This document shows, piece by piece, positions 11,511-23,545 of a stretch of DNA of 64,000 bases. Both the position numbers and the translations under genes were made by a program. Origin of the DNA: Synechococcus sp. ATX 2A4 (GTDB taxonomy: Bacteria; Cyanobacteriota; Cyanobacteriia; PCC-6307; Cyanobiaceae); assembly GCF_024346375.1 (NCBI RefSeq), contig NZ_JAGQCV010000002.1, positions 235,670-299,669 of the forward strand, given 5' to 3'. The notes below the pieces were generated by a model that was given only the letters and a program-made list of their open reading frames with translations, ran no database searches and was not told the origin of the DNA. Within the stretch, counting starts at the first letter, position 1. Each line of letters starts with the position of its first letter.

Positions 11511-12228
11511 GAACCCGATGCCTGCTGCGGCAGACCATAGCGACGAGAACGCCGGCATCCAGTGGCCGTTGCCACAGCCCTGGCCGGCTGCGCACCCGCC
11601 GCTGCGGCTGGGGGTGATGGCCTCTGGCCACGGCTCGAACTTTGAAGCGCTGGTGGCCAGCTGCCGCCACGGCGCCCTCAACGCCAGCGCGGAGGTGCTG
11701 GTGGTGAACATGCCGGGCTGCGGGGCGATCGAGCGGGCGGAGCGGCTGGGGGTTCCCTGGCGCCTGCTCGATCACCGCCGGTTCAGCAGCCGCGAAGCGC
11801 TCGATGGCGCCCTGATCGAGGTCTTTGCGCAGGCGCGGGTGGATGTGGTGGTGATGGCCGGCTGGATGCGGATCGTCACCCCGGTGCTGATCGAGGCCTT
11901 TCCGCAGCGCCTCGTCAACATCCACCCCTCCTTGCTGCCGAGTTTCCGTGGCGTGGATGCGATCGGCCAGGCGCTGGCCGCGGGGGTGACCCTGGCGGGC
12001 TGCAGCGCCCACCTGGTGACCGCCGAAGTGGATGGGGGGCCGATCCTGGTCCAGGCCGCGGTGCCGGTGTGCCCCGGCGACGACCACGCCCGCCTGGCGG
12101 CCCGCATCCAGCAGCAGGAGCACCGCATCCTGCCGCTGGCGGTGGCACTGGCCGCCGAGCGGCTGGCACTGGCCGCTCGGCAGTCGTGCTGTCCTAACGA
12201 TCTGCCAACGGCTGGGCTTCAGGGATAA
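11494..12228 (+). CDS. purN: Phosphoribosylglycinamide formyltransferase
   Basis: Transfers a formyl group from 10-formyl-THF to GAR in purine synthesis. Visible are the family motifs LGVMASGHGSNFEALV, MAGWMRIVTPVLI, the catalytic stretch NIHPSLLPSFRG (Asn and His) and GCSAHLVTAEVDGGPILVQ with the catalytic Asp. The product is up to 244 residues. ATGs at 11494, 11509 and 11518 are all possible starts, and the family core begins about 30 residues later. The start region overlaps the divergent ycf35-like gene, so the two genes share very little promoter space. Convergent with argC, 7 bp apart. Confidence 0.95.
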   Translation: MERWDMNPMPAAADHSDENAGIQWPLPQPWPAAHPPLRLGVMASGHGSNFEALVASCRHGALNASAEVLVVNMPGCGAIERAERLGVPWRLLDHRRFSSREALDGALIEVFAQARVDVVVMAGWMRIVTPVLIEAFPQRLVNIHPSLLPSFRGVDAIGQALAAGVTLAGCSAHLVTAEVDGGPILVQAAVPVCPGDDHARLAARIQQQEHRILPLAVALAAERLALAARQSCCPNDLPTAGLQG

Positions 12229-12235
12229 ACGGTCG

Positions 12236-13312
12236 TCATGGATAGAAGGGCAGCAGCGGCAGGCCGGTGCAGGCGGGCAACCCCGCCAGCAGGTTGAGGC
12301 ACTGCACCCCCTGTCCGGCCTGGCCCTTCACCAGGTTGTCGATGGCGCACATCACGATCAGCTGGCTGGTGCGCGGGTCGACCTGCACCGACAGCAGGGC
12401 GCGGTTGGTTTGCTTCACCCACTTGGTGGAGGGGTAGGTGCCCACGGGCAGCACCTCCACGCAGGGGCTCTGGCGGTAGGCGGCCTGCAGCAGGGTGGTG
12501 CAATCGGCGGCGGTGAGGCCGGGATCCCGCAGGCGGCCGTAGACGGTGGCCAGCAGACCACGCACCATCGGCATCAGGTGGGGGGTGAACTGCAGCCGGA
12601 TCGGTTGCCCGGCCGCGCGGCTGGCCGATTCCTCAATTTCACTGGTGTGGCGATGCCCCACCACGCCATAGGGGGCCACCGCTTCGCCGGCCTCGGCCAG
12701 CAGCAGGTTCTCCTTGGCGGCCCTGCCACCTCCGGAGGTGCCCGTTTTGGCATCAATGATGATCCCGCTGGTTTCAATCAGGCCCTGGCTGAGGAACGGC
12801 ATCAGTGCCAACAGGCTGGCCGTGGGGAAACAGCCGGGGGCCGCCACCAGCCGGGCACCGGCAATCGCGTCCCGCTCCCACTCCACCAGGCCGTACACCG
12901 CTTCTTCGCACAGGGCGTCGTCGTGGCGCGGATGCTCCTGGGCTTCGGCCGCATACACGCTTTTCCACTGGCTCAAGGAGCGGTAGCGGTAGTCGGCGGA
13001 GAGATCCACCACCTTCACCCCGCGGGCCAGCAGATCGGGCACCAGGCGCGATGCCAGGCCATTCGGCAGGCTCAGCACCGCCAGATCCGCCTCGGCGGCG
13101 ATCGCGTCGGGTTCAGGCACGCGCACCACCAGATCCCTGGCCAGCGGCAGAAAGGGCGTGATCGCATTCCAGCGCTTGCCGGCACTGCGTTCTCCCCCCA
13201 GAAAGGTCACCTCCAGGTGGGGATGGTCGTGCAGCAGCCTCAGGCTCTGCAGACCGCCATAGCCACTGGCGCCGATCACGGCCACGCGCCGGGCTGGTTC
13301 TATCGGAGCCAT
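12236..13312 (-). CDS. argC: N-acetyl-gamma-glutamyl-phosphate reductase
   Basis: Third step of arginine synthesis, NADPH-dependent reduction of N-acetylglutamyl phosphate. The start MAPIEPARRVAVIGASGYGG at 13312 gives 358 residues and places the Rossmann motif GASGYGG at the N-terminus. The catalytic Cys is in VAAPGCFPTASLLAL, and TGTSGGGRAAKENLL and HRHTSEIEE are also typical. The open frame continues upstream to 13837, but that extension is out of character and overlaps ribBA, so it is rejected. Confidence 0.96.
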   Translation of the reverse strand: MAPIEPARRVAVIGASGYGGLQSLRLLHDHPHLEVTFLGGERSAGKRWNAITPFLPLARDLVVRVPEPDAIAAEADLAVLSLPNGLASRLVPDLLARGVKVVDLSADYRYRSLSQWKSVYAAEAQEHPRHDDALCEEAVYGLVEWERDAIAGARLVAAPGCFPTASLLALMPFLSQGLIETSGIIIDAKTGTSGGGRAAKENLLLAEAGEAVAPYGVVGHRHTSEIEESASRAAGQPIRLQFTPHLMPMVRGLLATVYGRLRDPGLTAADCTTLLQAAYRQSPCVEVLPVGTYPSTKWVKQTNRALLSVQVDPRTSQLIVMCAIDNLVKGQAGQGVQCLNLLAGLPACTGLPLLPFYP

Positions 13313-13373
13313 GCGGTAGCAATTGGGAGGGGAAAGCGTACTGGTCGTCCTGTGATCTCTCCACGGAGCGCAG

Positions 13374-15152
13374 GTGCGCTGGTGGAGAATGAACGTTGAT
13401 GGTTCCCGTCCCCTGGCTCTCCGTTCCGGCCCGCTCCACGATCTCAGCAGCGTTGAGGCGTCATCGCCAGCGGCGCAGGTGGGAGGCGGCGATGCTGCAG
13501 AACCGTCCATCCGGTTTGATCCCGTGGCGGATGCCTTGGCGGCGATTCGCAACGGCGAAATGGTGGTGGTGGTGGATGACGAAAACCGCGAAAATGAAGG
13601 TGATCTGATCTGCGCGGCCCAGTTCGCCACCCCGGAGCAGATCAACTTCATGGCCACCGAAGCCCGGGGCCTGATCTGCCTGGCGATGGAAGGGGAGCGC
13701 CTCGATGCGCTCGAACTGCCGCTGATGGTGGATCGCAACACCGACAGCAACCAGACCGCCTTCACCGTGAGCGTGGATGCGGGCCCCGAAAACGGTGTGT
13801 CCACCGGCATCTCCGCCGACGATCGGGCCCGCACCATTCAGGTGGCGATTCATCCCCAGAGCCGGCCCCACGATCTACGCCGGCCGGGTCACATTTTCCC
13901 CTTGCGCGCCAAGCGTGGCGGCGTGCTCAAGCGCGCCGGTCACACGGAGGCGGCGGTGGATCTTTCACGCCTGGCGGGCCTCTATCCCGCCGGCGTGATC
14001 TGCGAGATCCAGAATCCCGATGGCTCGATGGCCCGCCTGCCCCAACTGCAGACGTATGCGCGCCAGCACGGATTGCGGCTGATCAGCATCGCCGATCTGA
14101 TCAGCTATCGCCTCACCACCGAACGGTTCGTGCGGCGCCAGGCGGAAGCCTTGATGCCCAGCGCCTTCGGCAGCTTCCGGGCGATCGGCTATCGCAACGA
14201 ACACGACGGCAGTGAACACGTGGCGATTGTGAAGGGCAACCCGGAACGCTCCACCGGCTCGGTGTTGGTGCGGGTGCACTCCGAATGCCTCACCGGCGAT
14301 GCCTTCGGTTCCCTCCGCTGCGACTGCCGCCCCCAGCTGGAAGCCGCCCTGCGCATGATCGAGGACGCCGGCGAAGGGATCGTGGTGTATCTGCGCCAGG
14401 AAGGGCGCGGCATCGGCCTGATCAACAAGCTCAAGGCCTACAGCCTGCAGGATGGCGGCCTCGACACCGTGGAGGCCAATGAGCGCCTCGGCTTCCCCGC
14501 CGACCTGCGCAATTACGGCGTGGGCGCCCAGATTCTCAGTGATCTGGGGGTGAAGCGGCTGCGCCTGATCACCAACAACCCGCGCAAGATCGCCGGGCTG
14601 GGCGGCTACGGCCTGCAGGTCGACGACCGCGTGCCGCTGGAGATGGATGCGGGCCTGCACAACGCCGCCTACCTGAGCACCAAGCGCCTGAAGCTGGGGC
14701 ACCTGCTGATGCAGCCCCCGGGCGTCGAGCCTCCCCAGCCCACCACCCTCGGCCTCACCGCGGTGCTGGCCTGGCAAGGCAGCGGCAACGATCCGGCCCG
14801 CACCGAAGCGGAACACTGGCCCCAGCTGCGCGCCTGGGCCCAGCAGCGCAGCCTCGACCTGCGGCGTGAGGAGCACCCCCGGCTGCTGGCCCTGCTGCAG
14901 CAACCGGAGTTGGCCCTGTTGCTGGCCTCCACCGACGGCCATGCGCTTGGCCGCGGCGACCTCACAGCTTTGCTGGGCCTGCTGGCCGAGTGGGCCGGCA
15001 GCAGGGCGATCACCCTGCTGCTCACCCCCGACGCCCAGCGCAGCAGCCACCCCAGCGCCACACTGGAGCCGGAGCTGCGCCCGCTGCTGGAGCTGCGCCA
15101 GGACGGCCCCACCCTGCCCCGCCAACCCGGTTCACTGCTGCGCTGGCAGTGA
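13374..15152 (+). CDS. ribBA: Bifunctional 3,4-dihydroxy-2-butanone-4-phosphate synthase / GTP cyclohydrolase II
   Basis: Catalyses both entry steps of riboflavin synthesis. The RibB half (about residues 45-255) shows [16 protein letters not shown] and [11 protein letters not shown]. The RibA half (about 260-460) shows [18 protein letters not shown] with the three zinc cysteines, [11 protein letters not shown] and [12 protein letters not shown] further C-terminal region of about 120 residues rich in Leu/Ala/Gln is less conserved and not assigned. The GTG at 13374 is the longest start and an ATG at 13389 is likely instead. Divergent from argC with about 60 bp between starts. Confidence 0.96.
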   Translation: MRWWRMNVDGSRPLALRSGPLHDLSSVEASSPAAQVGGGDAAEPSIRFDPVADALAAIRNGEMVVVVDDENRENEGDLICAAQFATPEQINFMATEARGLICLAMEGERLDALELPLMVDRNTDSNQTAFTVSVDAGPENGVSTGISADDRARTIQVAIHPQSRPHDLRRPGHIFPLRAKRGGVLKRAGHTEAAVDLSRLAGLYPAGVICEIQNPDGSMARLPQLQTYARQHGLRLISIADLISYRLTTERFVRRQAEALMPSAFGSFRAIGYRNEHDGSEHVAIVKGNPERSTGSVLVRVHSECLTGDAFGSLRCDCRPQLEAALRMIEDAGEGIVVYLRQEGRGIGLINKLKAYSLQDGGLDTVEANERLGFPADLRNYGVGAQILSDLGVKRLRLITNNPRKIAGLGGYGLQVDDRVPLEMDAGLHNAAYLSTKRLKLGHLLMQPPGVEPPQPTTLGLTAVLAWQGSGNDPARTEAEHWPQLRAWAQQRSLDLRREEHPRLLALLQQPELALLLASTDGHALGRGDLTALLGLLAEWAGSRAITLLLTPDAQRSSHPSATLEPELRPLLELRQDGPTLPRQPGSLLRWQ

Positions 15153-15240
15153 GCTGCGGCAGTGAGCTGAGGCAGGGAACCGGATCGACCAGGCCGCGCC
15201 GTTGGGTCGCGGACTGGCCGACCCGGCCAGAGAGAGGCAT

Positions 15241-15681
15241 TCAAGCCAGGATCGTCAGCTTGTTGATTTTGGTGCCCTTGCGGATGGCCAGCACCACATC
15301 CACGTTCGAGGCCTGGCCGAACACAGTGTGAACCCCATCGAGGTGGGGCTGGGCGTCGTGGCAGAGGAAGAACTGGCTGCCGCCGGTGTTCTTGCCGGCG
15401 TGGGCCATCGACAGGGTGCCGGCCTGGTGCTTCCGGCTGTTGATCTCACAGGGGATCTTGTAGCCGGGGCCGCCGGTGCCCGCCGCACCCGCCGCGCCAG
15501 GACGGGTGTTGGGGCAACCGCCCTGGGCCATGAAGCCGTCGATCACACGATGGAACGCCAGGCCGTCGTAGAAGCCGGCTTCGGCCAGCTTCACGAAGTT
15601 GGCCACCGTTGCGGGAGCATCAACGTCGAACAGCTCGAGTTCCACGGTGCCGGCATCGGTTTCCATCTGGGCTTTGGTCAC
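15241..15681 (-). CDS. Cyclophilin-type peptidyl-prolyl cis-trans isomerase
   Basis: A single-domain cytosolic cyclophilin of 146 residues. Characteristic segments are [15 protein letters not shown] (catalytic Arg), [18 protein letters not shown] and [10 protein letters not shown]. No signal peptide or membrane segment is seen, so it differs from the lumenal cyclophilins of cyanobacteria. It is divergent from mtnP, with the two start codons about 90 bp apart, and convergent with ribBA. Confidence 0.95.
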   Translation of the reverse strand: MTKAQMETDAGTVELELFDVDAPATVANFVKLAEAGFYDGLAFHRVIDGFMAQGGCPNTRPGAAGAAGTGGPGYKIPCEINSRKHQAGTLSMAHAGKNTGGSQFFLCHDAQPHLDGVHTVFGQASNVDVVLAIRKGTKINKLTILA

Positions 15682-15771
15682 GGCAGGCTTGGGAAAAACG
15701 GACTTTATCCAATCTCAGGTAGAACAGAGCCCCACCCTTCGCTCGGGGATCACCCCCTCACCCCTGACCTC

Positions 15772-16716
15772 ATGAGTGCCACCGCTCCCGCTTCCAACGG
15801 TTCCGGTCACGATCTGTCCGGCGCCCGGCTCGGCATCCTCGGTGGCAGCGGCCTCTATGCCATGGAGGGCCTGGAGGATGTGCGGGAGCTCTCGCTCGAC
15901 ACCCCCTTCGGTGCCCCCTCGGACAGCCTGCGGCTGGGCCGGCTCGGCGGCCTGGAGGTGGTGTTCCTGGCGCGCCATGGCCGTCACCACAGCCTGACCC
16001 CCACCGAAGTGCCCTACCGGGCCAACATCTGGGCCCTGCGTTCCCTTGGTGTGCGCTGGATCCTCTCCTGCTCAGCGGTCGGGTCGCTGCAGGAGCCGTT
16101 GCGCCCGCTCGACATGCTGGTGCCCGATCAGTTCATCGATCGCACCCACCAACGGCCGCTCAGCTTCTTCGGCAACGGCGCCGTGGCCCATGTGGGCATT
16201 GCCGATCCCTTCTGCCGCAGCCTCAGCCGCCTGCTGGCTGATGTGGCCGACAGCCTCATGCCGGCCGGCCGCCAACTGCACCGCAGCGGCACGTATCTCT
16301 GCATGGAAGGTCCGGCCTTTTCCACCCGCGCTGAATCCAACCTCTATCGCAGCTGGGGCTGTTCGGTGATCGGCATGACCAACCACAGCGAGGCCCGTCT
16401 GGCGCGGGAGGCGGAAATCGCCTACGCCACCTTGGCCATGGTCACCGACTACGACTGCTGGCACAGCGACCATGCCTCGGTGAGCGTGGAGCTGGTGATC
16501 CAGAACCTGCACGCCAATGCGCAGCTGGCGCAACAGGTGGTGAAGGTGGCAGCCGAGCGCATCGCCGCCCAGCGCCCCGCCAGCAGCGCCCACAGCGCCC
16601 TGCGCAATGCCCTGATGACGCCAAAGGAGCGGGTGCCGGCTGAGACGCGGGAAAAGCTCGACCTGCTCACCGCCCCCTACTGGGGCCCCTTCGAACCCGC
16701 CGAAACGCCCGCGTAG
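15772..16716 (+). CDS. mtnP: S-methyl-5'-thioadenosine phosphorylase
   Basis: Phosphorolysis of methylthioadenosine to adenine and methylthioribose-1-phosphate, a purine and methionine salvage step. The ATG at 15772 gives 314 residues with ARLGILGGSGLYAMEGL at the N-terminus, LARHGRHHSLTPTEVPYRAN (phosphate and ribose binding) and MEGPAFSTRAESNLYRSW plus IGMTNHSEARLAREAEI, typical of MTAP/PNP family 2. The frame runs open far upstream to about 15202, but that part overlaps the cyclophilin on the other strand and is not conserved in character. Confidence 0.93.
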   Translation: MSATAPASNGSGHDLSGARLGILGGSGLYAMEGLEDVRELSLDTPFGAPSDSLRLGRLGGLEVVFLARHGRHHSLTPTEVPYRANIWALRSLGVRWILSCSAVGSLQEPLRPLDMLVPDQFIDRTHQRPLSFFGNGAVAHVGIADPFCRSLSRLLADVADSLMPAGRQLHRSGTYLCMEGPAFSTRAESNLYRSWGCSVIGMTNHSEARLAREAEIAYATLAMVTDYDCWHSDHASVSVELVIQNLHANAQLAQQVVKVAAERIAAQRPASSAHSALRNALMTPKERVPAETREKLDLLTAPYWGPFEPAETPA

Positions 16717-16780
16717 CCACGCCATCGCGAAGCCGTACTCAAGGCCGTAACCAACCCACCCGGCTGCCGCCCCACGGCGC

Positions 16781-17728
16781 TCAGTGGCTGAGCTGGGCAC
16801 CGAGGGCAGCAAGGGCGCGCCGCAGATGGCCGCCGGCCGCATCCAGGGCCGCCGCCGCGGCGGCGGCATCCAGATCCGTGGCCGCCATCAGCAGGGCCCG
16901 CTTCACCGATCCGCCCGCCGCCTCCAGCAGTTGCATGCCGCGGGGCCGCTCCACCCCAGCCAGATCCCGCAGGATGCGCAGGGCCCGGTCTTCCAGCTTG
17001 CTGTTGGTGACCGCCACATCCACCATGCGGTTGCCGTGCACCTTGCCCAGCTTCACCATCACGCCGGTGGAGAGGATATTGAGCGCCATCTTGGTGGCGG
17101 TGCCGGCCTTGAGCCGGGTGGAGCCGGTCACCAGTTCAGGGCCGGTGAGCAGGCGGATGTCGATGTCGCAGGGCATCGGCGCCTGCGACGTGGGCACGCA
17201 GGCCATGCCGATCGTGAGGGCGCCGAGACCGCCCGCATGGCGGAGAGCACCGTGCACATAGGGAGTGGTGCCGCCGGCGGCGATCCCCACCAGGGCATCG
17301 GCGCTGCAGAAGCCCCTTGCCTCCAGATCGGCCTGGCCGGCTTCGGCCCGGTCTTCCAGCCCTTCGGAGCTGCGCAGGAGGGCCGGCGCCCCCCCGGCGA
17401 GCACGCCTTGCACAAGCTCGGGTGGGCTGCAGAAGGTGGGGGGGCACTCGGCGGCATCGAGCACGCCCAGGCGACCGGAGGTGCCGGCACCCAGGTAGAA
17501 CAGCCGTCCGCCTGAACGCAACCGGGCCACGATCGCGTCGGTGGCGGCGCTGAGCGCTGGTGCTGCCGCCGCCACCGCTAGCTGCGAGCAGCGCTCCTCT
17601 TCGCAGAACAGTTCAACGATCGCGCGGGTTTCCAGTTGATCCAGCGCGGCACTGGCGGGGTTGGGCTGTTCGGTGAGCAGGTGACCGCGGTCGTTGGTGG
17701 CCACCGGGAAAGCTGAGGCCTGGCTCAC
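16781..17728 (-). CDS. murQ: N-acetylmuramic acid 6-phosphate etherase
   Basis: Cleaves the lactyl ether of MurNAc-6-phosphate in peptidoglycan recycling. The 315-residue SIS-fold protein shows RLFYLGAGTSGRLGVLDAAE (phosphosugar-binding), ECPPTFCSPPELVQG, and KAGTATKMALNILSTGVMVK, which is diagnostic for MurQ. It overlaps the upstream DUF3110 gene by 4 bp (ATGA), indicating coupling, and sits last in a probable dnaK-dnaJ-DUF3110-murQ transcription unit. A recycling role fits the presence of an amidase elsewhere in the window. Confidence 0.93.
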   Translation of the reverse strand: MSQASAFPVATNDRGHLLTEQPNPASAALDQLETRAIVELFCEEERCSQLAVAAAAPALSAATDAIVARLRSGGRLFYLGAGTSGRLGVLDAAECPPTFCSPPELVQGVLAGGAPALLRSSEGLEDRAEAGQADLEARGFCSADALVGIAAGGTTPYVHGALRHAGGLGALTIGMACVPTSQAPMPCDIDIRLLTGPELVTGSTRLKAGTATKMALNILSTGVMVKLGKVHGNRMVDVAVTNSKLEDRALRILRDLAGVERPRGMQLLEAAGGSVKRALLMAATDLDAAAAAAALDAAGGHLRRALAALGAQLSH

Positions 17729-18177
17729 AGCAACCCTTCCAGCCGGCGACGGAAGGCTTCCAGTTCATCGCTGGCTGCTGAGGCTTCGCCGTCGGGCCCG
17801 CCATCATCGGTGGACACCAGGCCAGCGGTGGCTTCTGTGGCACCGCTCGGCTCGCTGTTGTCGTCGTTCCAGCTGCTCACGTCCATGTTGCGTTCGGGCG
17901 GCGAGATCCACAGCCGCTCTTCTGGCGACTGGGGTAGGAAGCCGCTGGGCACAAAGCGCGCCTCGTAGCCGGCCTGGGCGCAGAACAGCTCCATTTCCTC
18001 CCGCTCCAGCGGCTCCACCGAGGGCAGCGGGAAATCCTGAGCCTCCAGCAAGCCTGCGTAGCGCTCCGCGTCGTCGGGGTCTTCGAACAGCAGCACCACC
18101 GTGTGGCCGCCGAGTTCGAGCGAATGGATGCCTTCGTTGTCCGTGCCGGCGTCGAACAGCAACACATGGACCGTCAT
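17725..18177 (-). CDS. DUF3110 domain protein
   Basis: The start MTVHVLLFDAGTDNEGIHSL at 18177 leads into the DUF3110 pattern, a small ferredoxin-like alpha/beta fold found mainly in cyanobacteria and plastids: VVLLFEDPDDAERYAGLLEAQ then FCAQAGYEARFVPSGFLP. The core is about 100 residues, followed by an acidic, Ser/Ala/Gly-rich tail. Function is unknown for the family. An upstream in-frame ATG at 18195 would add six residues. The gene lies 63 bp after dnaJ and overlaps murQ by 4 bp. Confidence 0.82.
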   Translation of the reverse strand: MTVHVLLFDAGTDNEGIHSLELGGHTVVLLFEDPDDAERYAGLLEAQDFPLPSVEPLEREEMELFCAQAGYEARFVPSGFLPQSPEERLWISPPERNMDVSSWNDDNSEPSGATEATAGLVSTDDGGPDGEASAASDELEAFRRRLEGLL

Positions 18178-18240
18178 TGAGCGCTCCAACGCCATGGCGC
18201 CAGTGTCTCACCCCGCGCCAGTGGCCGGCTGTGGCATCGG

Positions 18241-19263
18241 TCAGTCCCCATCTGCTTCCGCCTCGGCCTGTTCGGCCAGTTGTTCCAGCCGCCGGTAGAG
18301 CGATGCTTCGGCGTCGTTGAGCTGCTCTGGCACCACGATCCTGATCTCCACCAGCTGGTCGCCGCGTTGGCCCAGGTGGGCGAGCCCCCTGCCGCGCAGC
18401 CGCAGCAGACGCCCGCTGGAGGATCCAGGCGGCACGGTGAGCTGCACATCGCCCTGCAGGGTGGGGACCACCGCCCGGCAGCCGAGCGCTGCGGCAGGCG
18501 GGAAGAGATCCAGGGTGTAAAGCACGCGCAGGCCATCGATGCGCAGCCCCTCCGCAGTGCGCACCCGCAGCTGGATGAAGTGATCGGCGCCCCCAGGCGC
18601 CACGCCGGCCAGCCGCAGGCGCCAGCCATCCCCGGCCAGGGGCGGGGTCCAGAGCTCCACCACGGTGCCGTCGGGCAGCGCCAGCTCCAGCCGTTCCCCG
18701 GCCAGGGCCTGCTCCGGGGTGAGCTCCACGCTGGATTCCAGGTCCGCGCTGGCCTGCACCGGTGGTGGCGACGCCGGCGCCTGGGTCACCCGCCCGCCAC
18801 TGCGTTCACGGCCACGGGAGGCAGGTGCTGCGGCGTCAGCGTCAAACGGTTCCGTCGGTTCTGCACCGGCGAAATCCTGGGGATCGTCATCCGTCCCCCT
18901 GTTGCCGTCTGGGGAAGGCACCGTGGTGCGACCGAACAGGGCCTCCAGGTACTCCTCAAAAGGGGGAAACCCGCTGGCGAAGCGGTCACGGCTGCCACTC
19001 TGCGGGCCGCCGGCCTCTTGCCCCCGCTCCCAGGCCTGTCGCCGTTTGGAGTCGCTGAGCACCGCATAGGCCTCGTTGACCCGCTTGAAGCGTTCTTCGG
19101 CAACGGGATCGTTGCCATTGAGATCGGGGTGCCAACGGCGCGCCTGCTGCCGGAACGCCCGTTTGAGCGCAGCGGCGTCGGCACCGGGTTCAAGCCCGAG
19201 GGTCGACCAGTGATCAATGGCCGTCGTGGGGGTAGCCGCCGTGGGGGTGGCGCTGCGGGTCAC
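18241..19263 (-). CDS. dnaJ: DnaJ/CbpA-type J-domain co-chaperone
   Basis: The J-domain is at the N-terminus with the essential HPD at residues 45-47 (ARRWHPDLNG), preceded by DHWSTLGLEPGADAAALKRA. A low-complexity Pro/Ala/Asp linker (about 90-170) leads to a C-terminal substrate-binding domain with LTPEQALAGERLELALPDG and a VPPGSSSGRLLRLRGRGL motif. The Cys-rich zinc centre of type I DnaJ is absent, so it is a type II/CbpA-like protein. It begins 5 bp after the dnaK stop codon, so it is the dedicated partner of that Hsp70. Confidence 0.92.
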   Translation of the reverse strand: MTRSATPTAATPTTAIDHWSTLGLEPGADAAALKRAFRQQARRWHPDLNGNDPVAEERFKRVNEAYAVLSDSKRRQAWERGQEAGGPQSGSRDRFASGFPPFEEYLEALFGRTTVPSPDGNRGTDDDPQDFAGAEPTEPFDADAAAPASRGRERSGGRVTQAPASPPPVQASADLESSVELTPEQALAGERLELALPDGTVVELWTPPLAGDGWRLRLAGVAPGGADHFIQLRVRTAEGLRIDGLRVLYTLDLFPPAAALGCRAVVPTLQGDVQLTVPPGSSSGRLLRLRGRGLAHLGQRGDQLVEIRIVVPEQLNDAEASLYRRLEQLAEQAEAEADGD

Positions 19264-19268
19264 CGGGG

Positions 19269-21419
<2,151 letters not shown>

Positions 21420-21631
21420 TGAGCCTCAAACTGAAGCCCCAAACTACCGGCTTCCCTGTCGCGCGGCCGCTGCAGTGCCCCCGCTGCCGCCGCTGTCCCC
21501 TGCTGCGACCAGCCCAGCCCGGCTCGGTCGTTAACGACTTCTTAGTGGAAATTATCTGCTGCTCTCAACTAGTTTTTGGCTGGATGCTGAAGCATTGATT
21601 TGAACCGACCGTCCTCCCGCGCACACGATCA

Positions 21632-22585
21632 ATGACATCCGCGCCCCCGGAAGATCTATTCACGCTACGGCGCAGACCGGCATCCGATCGTCTGGTTGAC
21701 GGTGGTTTTCGTAACCTAACCATCGTACTGGCTTCGTTCGTTGCCATCACCCTGCTGGCGATTTTCATCACAGTGTTCCAGGGAGCAAGGGAGGCGATGC
21801 GTGAGTTTGGCCTCACCTTCATCACCACCTCCAACTGGAACCCTGTTGATAACGAATACGGAGCGTTCACGGCGATCTACGGCACGTTGGTGTCTTCGAT
21901 CATGGCCCTGGTGATCGCTGTTCCGCTCGGAGTCGGCACGGCGATCTTCATCACGGAAAATCTGATTCCCCTGCGCTGGCGCGAGGTGATCGGGGTGATG
22001 GTGGAGCTGCTGGCGGCCATCCCGTCGGTGGTGCTCGGCTTGTGGGCCATCTTCGTGATGGAACCCTTCATCAGGCCGTTCCTGCAGTTTCTCTACGACG
22101 CGCTCGGCTGGTTGCCGTTTTTCAACTCTCCTCCCCAGGGACCTGGGATGGCACCGGCGATCATCATCCTGGTGGTGATGGTGCTGCCGATCATCACCTC
22201 GATCTCCCGCGATGCCCTCAACCAGGTGCCCAACGAGTTGCGTCAGGGTGCCTACGGCGTGGGCAGCACCCGGTGGGTGGCGATCCTGAGTGTGATCCTG
22301 CCGGCGGCCGTGTCTTCGATCGTGGGAGGCGTGATGCTTTCCCTCGGCCGTGCCATGGGTGAAACGATGGCCGTCACGATGATCATCGGCAACTCCAACA
22401 ACTTCAGCTTTTCACTCCTGGCGCCTGGAAACACCATCGCTTCGATGTTGGCCAACCAGTTCGGCGAGGCGGATGGCGTACAGGTGTCAGCCCTCCTGTA
22501 CGCAGCTGTGATCCTGATGGTTCTCACCTTCTCGGTGAACATTGCCGCTCAGTGGATCATCAAGAAACTCAGCCTCAAATACTGA
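21632..22585 (+). CDS. pstC: Phosphate ABC transporter permease PstC
   Basis: Inner-membrane permease of the high-affinity phosphate importer. The 317-residue product has about six hydrophobic helices. The permease signature appears in NQVPNELRQGAYGVGSTRW and SLGRAMGETMAVTMIIGNS. The ATG at 21632 follows a 210-bp AT-richer gap upstream of divergent dnaK. That gap has PhoB-box-like fragments (CTTAGTGG near 21539) too weak for me to call. First gene of a pstCAB operon. Confidence 0.95.
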   Translation: MTSAPPEDLFTLRRRPASDRLVDGGFRNLTIVLASFVAITLLAIFITVFQGAREAMREFGLTFITTSNWNPVDNEYGAFTAIYGTLVSSIMALVIAVPLGVGTAIFITENLIPLRWREVIGVMVELLAAIPSVVLGLWAIFVMEPFIRPFLQFLYDALGWLPFFNSPPQGPGMAPAIIILVVMVLPIITSISRDALNQVPNELRQGAYGVGSTRWVAILSVILPAAVSSIVGGVMLSLGRAMGETMAVTMIIGNSNNFSFSLLAPGNTIASMLANQFGEADGVQVSALLYAAVILMVLTFSVNIAAQWIIKKLSLKY

Positions 22586-22592
22586 ACACCCC

Positions 22593-23483
22593 ATGACCAC
22601 CACATTTCCGGCTTCTTCGAAGTCGCTCCATTTCAATCCTTCCCTGAAGCGGAACCGGCTGGATCAGTTCCTCACCGGCCTTGCCGGGGTGTTCAGCACC
22701 ATTGCGGTGCTTCCCCTGATCCTGGTGCTTCTCTACGTGCTGATCCAAGGGGGCCGCCTCATCAGCATCGGCCTGTTCACGCAGCTGCCACCGGCACCGG
22801 GCCTGGATGGTGGTGGCATCGGCAACGCCTTGATCGGAACGGTCGTCGTCACATTGATTGCCTCAATGATTGCCATCCCGGTGGGTGTGGGCGGCGGGGT
22901 ATATCTTGCTGAATATTCCTCGGGCGGTTGGTTCGCCCAGTTCATCCGCGTCGGCAACGACATCCTGGCTGGGGTGCCTTCGATCATTGCCGGCATCTTC
23001 GTGTATGGCGCGATCGTGGCCACAAGGGTGTTCTTCGGTCAGTCCTACACCGCGGCGGCTGGTGGTCTGGCGTTGGCGGTGCTGATGCTTCCCACCGTGA
23101 TCAAAACCACGGACGAAGGGCTGAAGCTGGTGCCACGCGAGCTCACCTGGGGTGCGATCGGCGTGGGCGCCTCCAAATTTGTCACCGTCACCCGCATCAC
23201 CCTGCCCAGCGCCTTCACGCCGATTGCCACCGGCGTGGTGCTGGCCATTGCCCGGGCTGCCGGTGAAACCGCACCACTGATCTTCACGGCCCTGTTCTCT
23301 CCCTTCTGGCCGGAAGGTCTGTTCAATCCGATCGCCACCATGTCGGTGTTGATCTTCAACTTTGCGATCATGCCTTTCGAACCTCAGAACGAACTGGCCT
23401 GGGCCGCTTCGTTCGTGTTGGTGGTCATGATCCTCGCCGCCAACCTCTTTGCCCGCTGGTTGCGCCGTTTTGCCTCCAAATAA
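22593..23483 (+). CDS. pstA: Phosphate ABC transporter permease PstA
   Basis: Second permease subunit, 296 residues from the ATG at 22593, which lies 7 bp after the pstC stop. It has about six transmembrane helices, the coupling-loop segment [18 protein letters not shown] and [18 protein letters not shown], paralogous to the PstC motif. The frame is open slightly further upstream into pstC, but the internal ATG gives the family start. Confidence 0.94.
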   Translation: MTTTFPASSKSLHFNPSLKRNRLDQFLTGLAGVFSTIAVLPLILVLLYVLIQGGRLISIGLFTQLPPAPGLDGGGIGNALIGTVVVTLIASMIAIPVGVGGGVYLAEYSSGGWFAQFIRVGNDILAGVPSIIAGIFVYGAIVATRVFFGQSYTAAAGGLALAVLMLPTVIKTTDEGLKLVPRELTWGAIGVGASKFVTVTRITLPSAFTPIATGVVLAIARAAGETAPLIFTALFSPFWPEGLFNPIATMSVLIFNFAIMPFEPQNELAWAASFVLVVMILAANLFARWLRRFASK

Positions 23484-23545
23484 GCCACTCCCGGCCTTGC
23501 CTTGAGTCCCCAACCATCGCCTTCGAACCTCACACCCCCGATCCC

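Noticed and set aside
13312..13837. Upstream extension of argC
   Set aside because: Overlaps ribBA and precedes the canonical MAPIEPARRVAVIG start; no family character.
15202..15771. 190-codon upstream extension of mtnP
   Set aside because: It is antisense to the cyclophilin gene; the ATG at 15772 gives the family start.
21422..21631. Pho box upstream of pstC
   Set aside because: Only weak matches such as CTTAGTGG; no two phased copies that I can defend.
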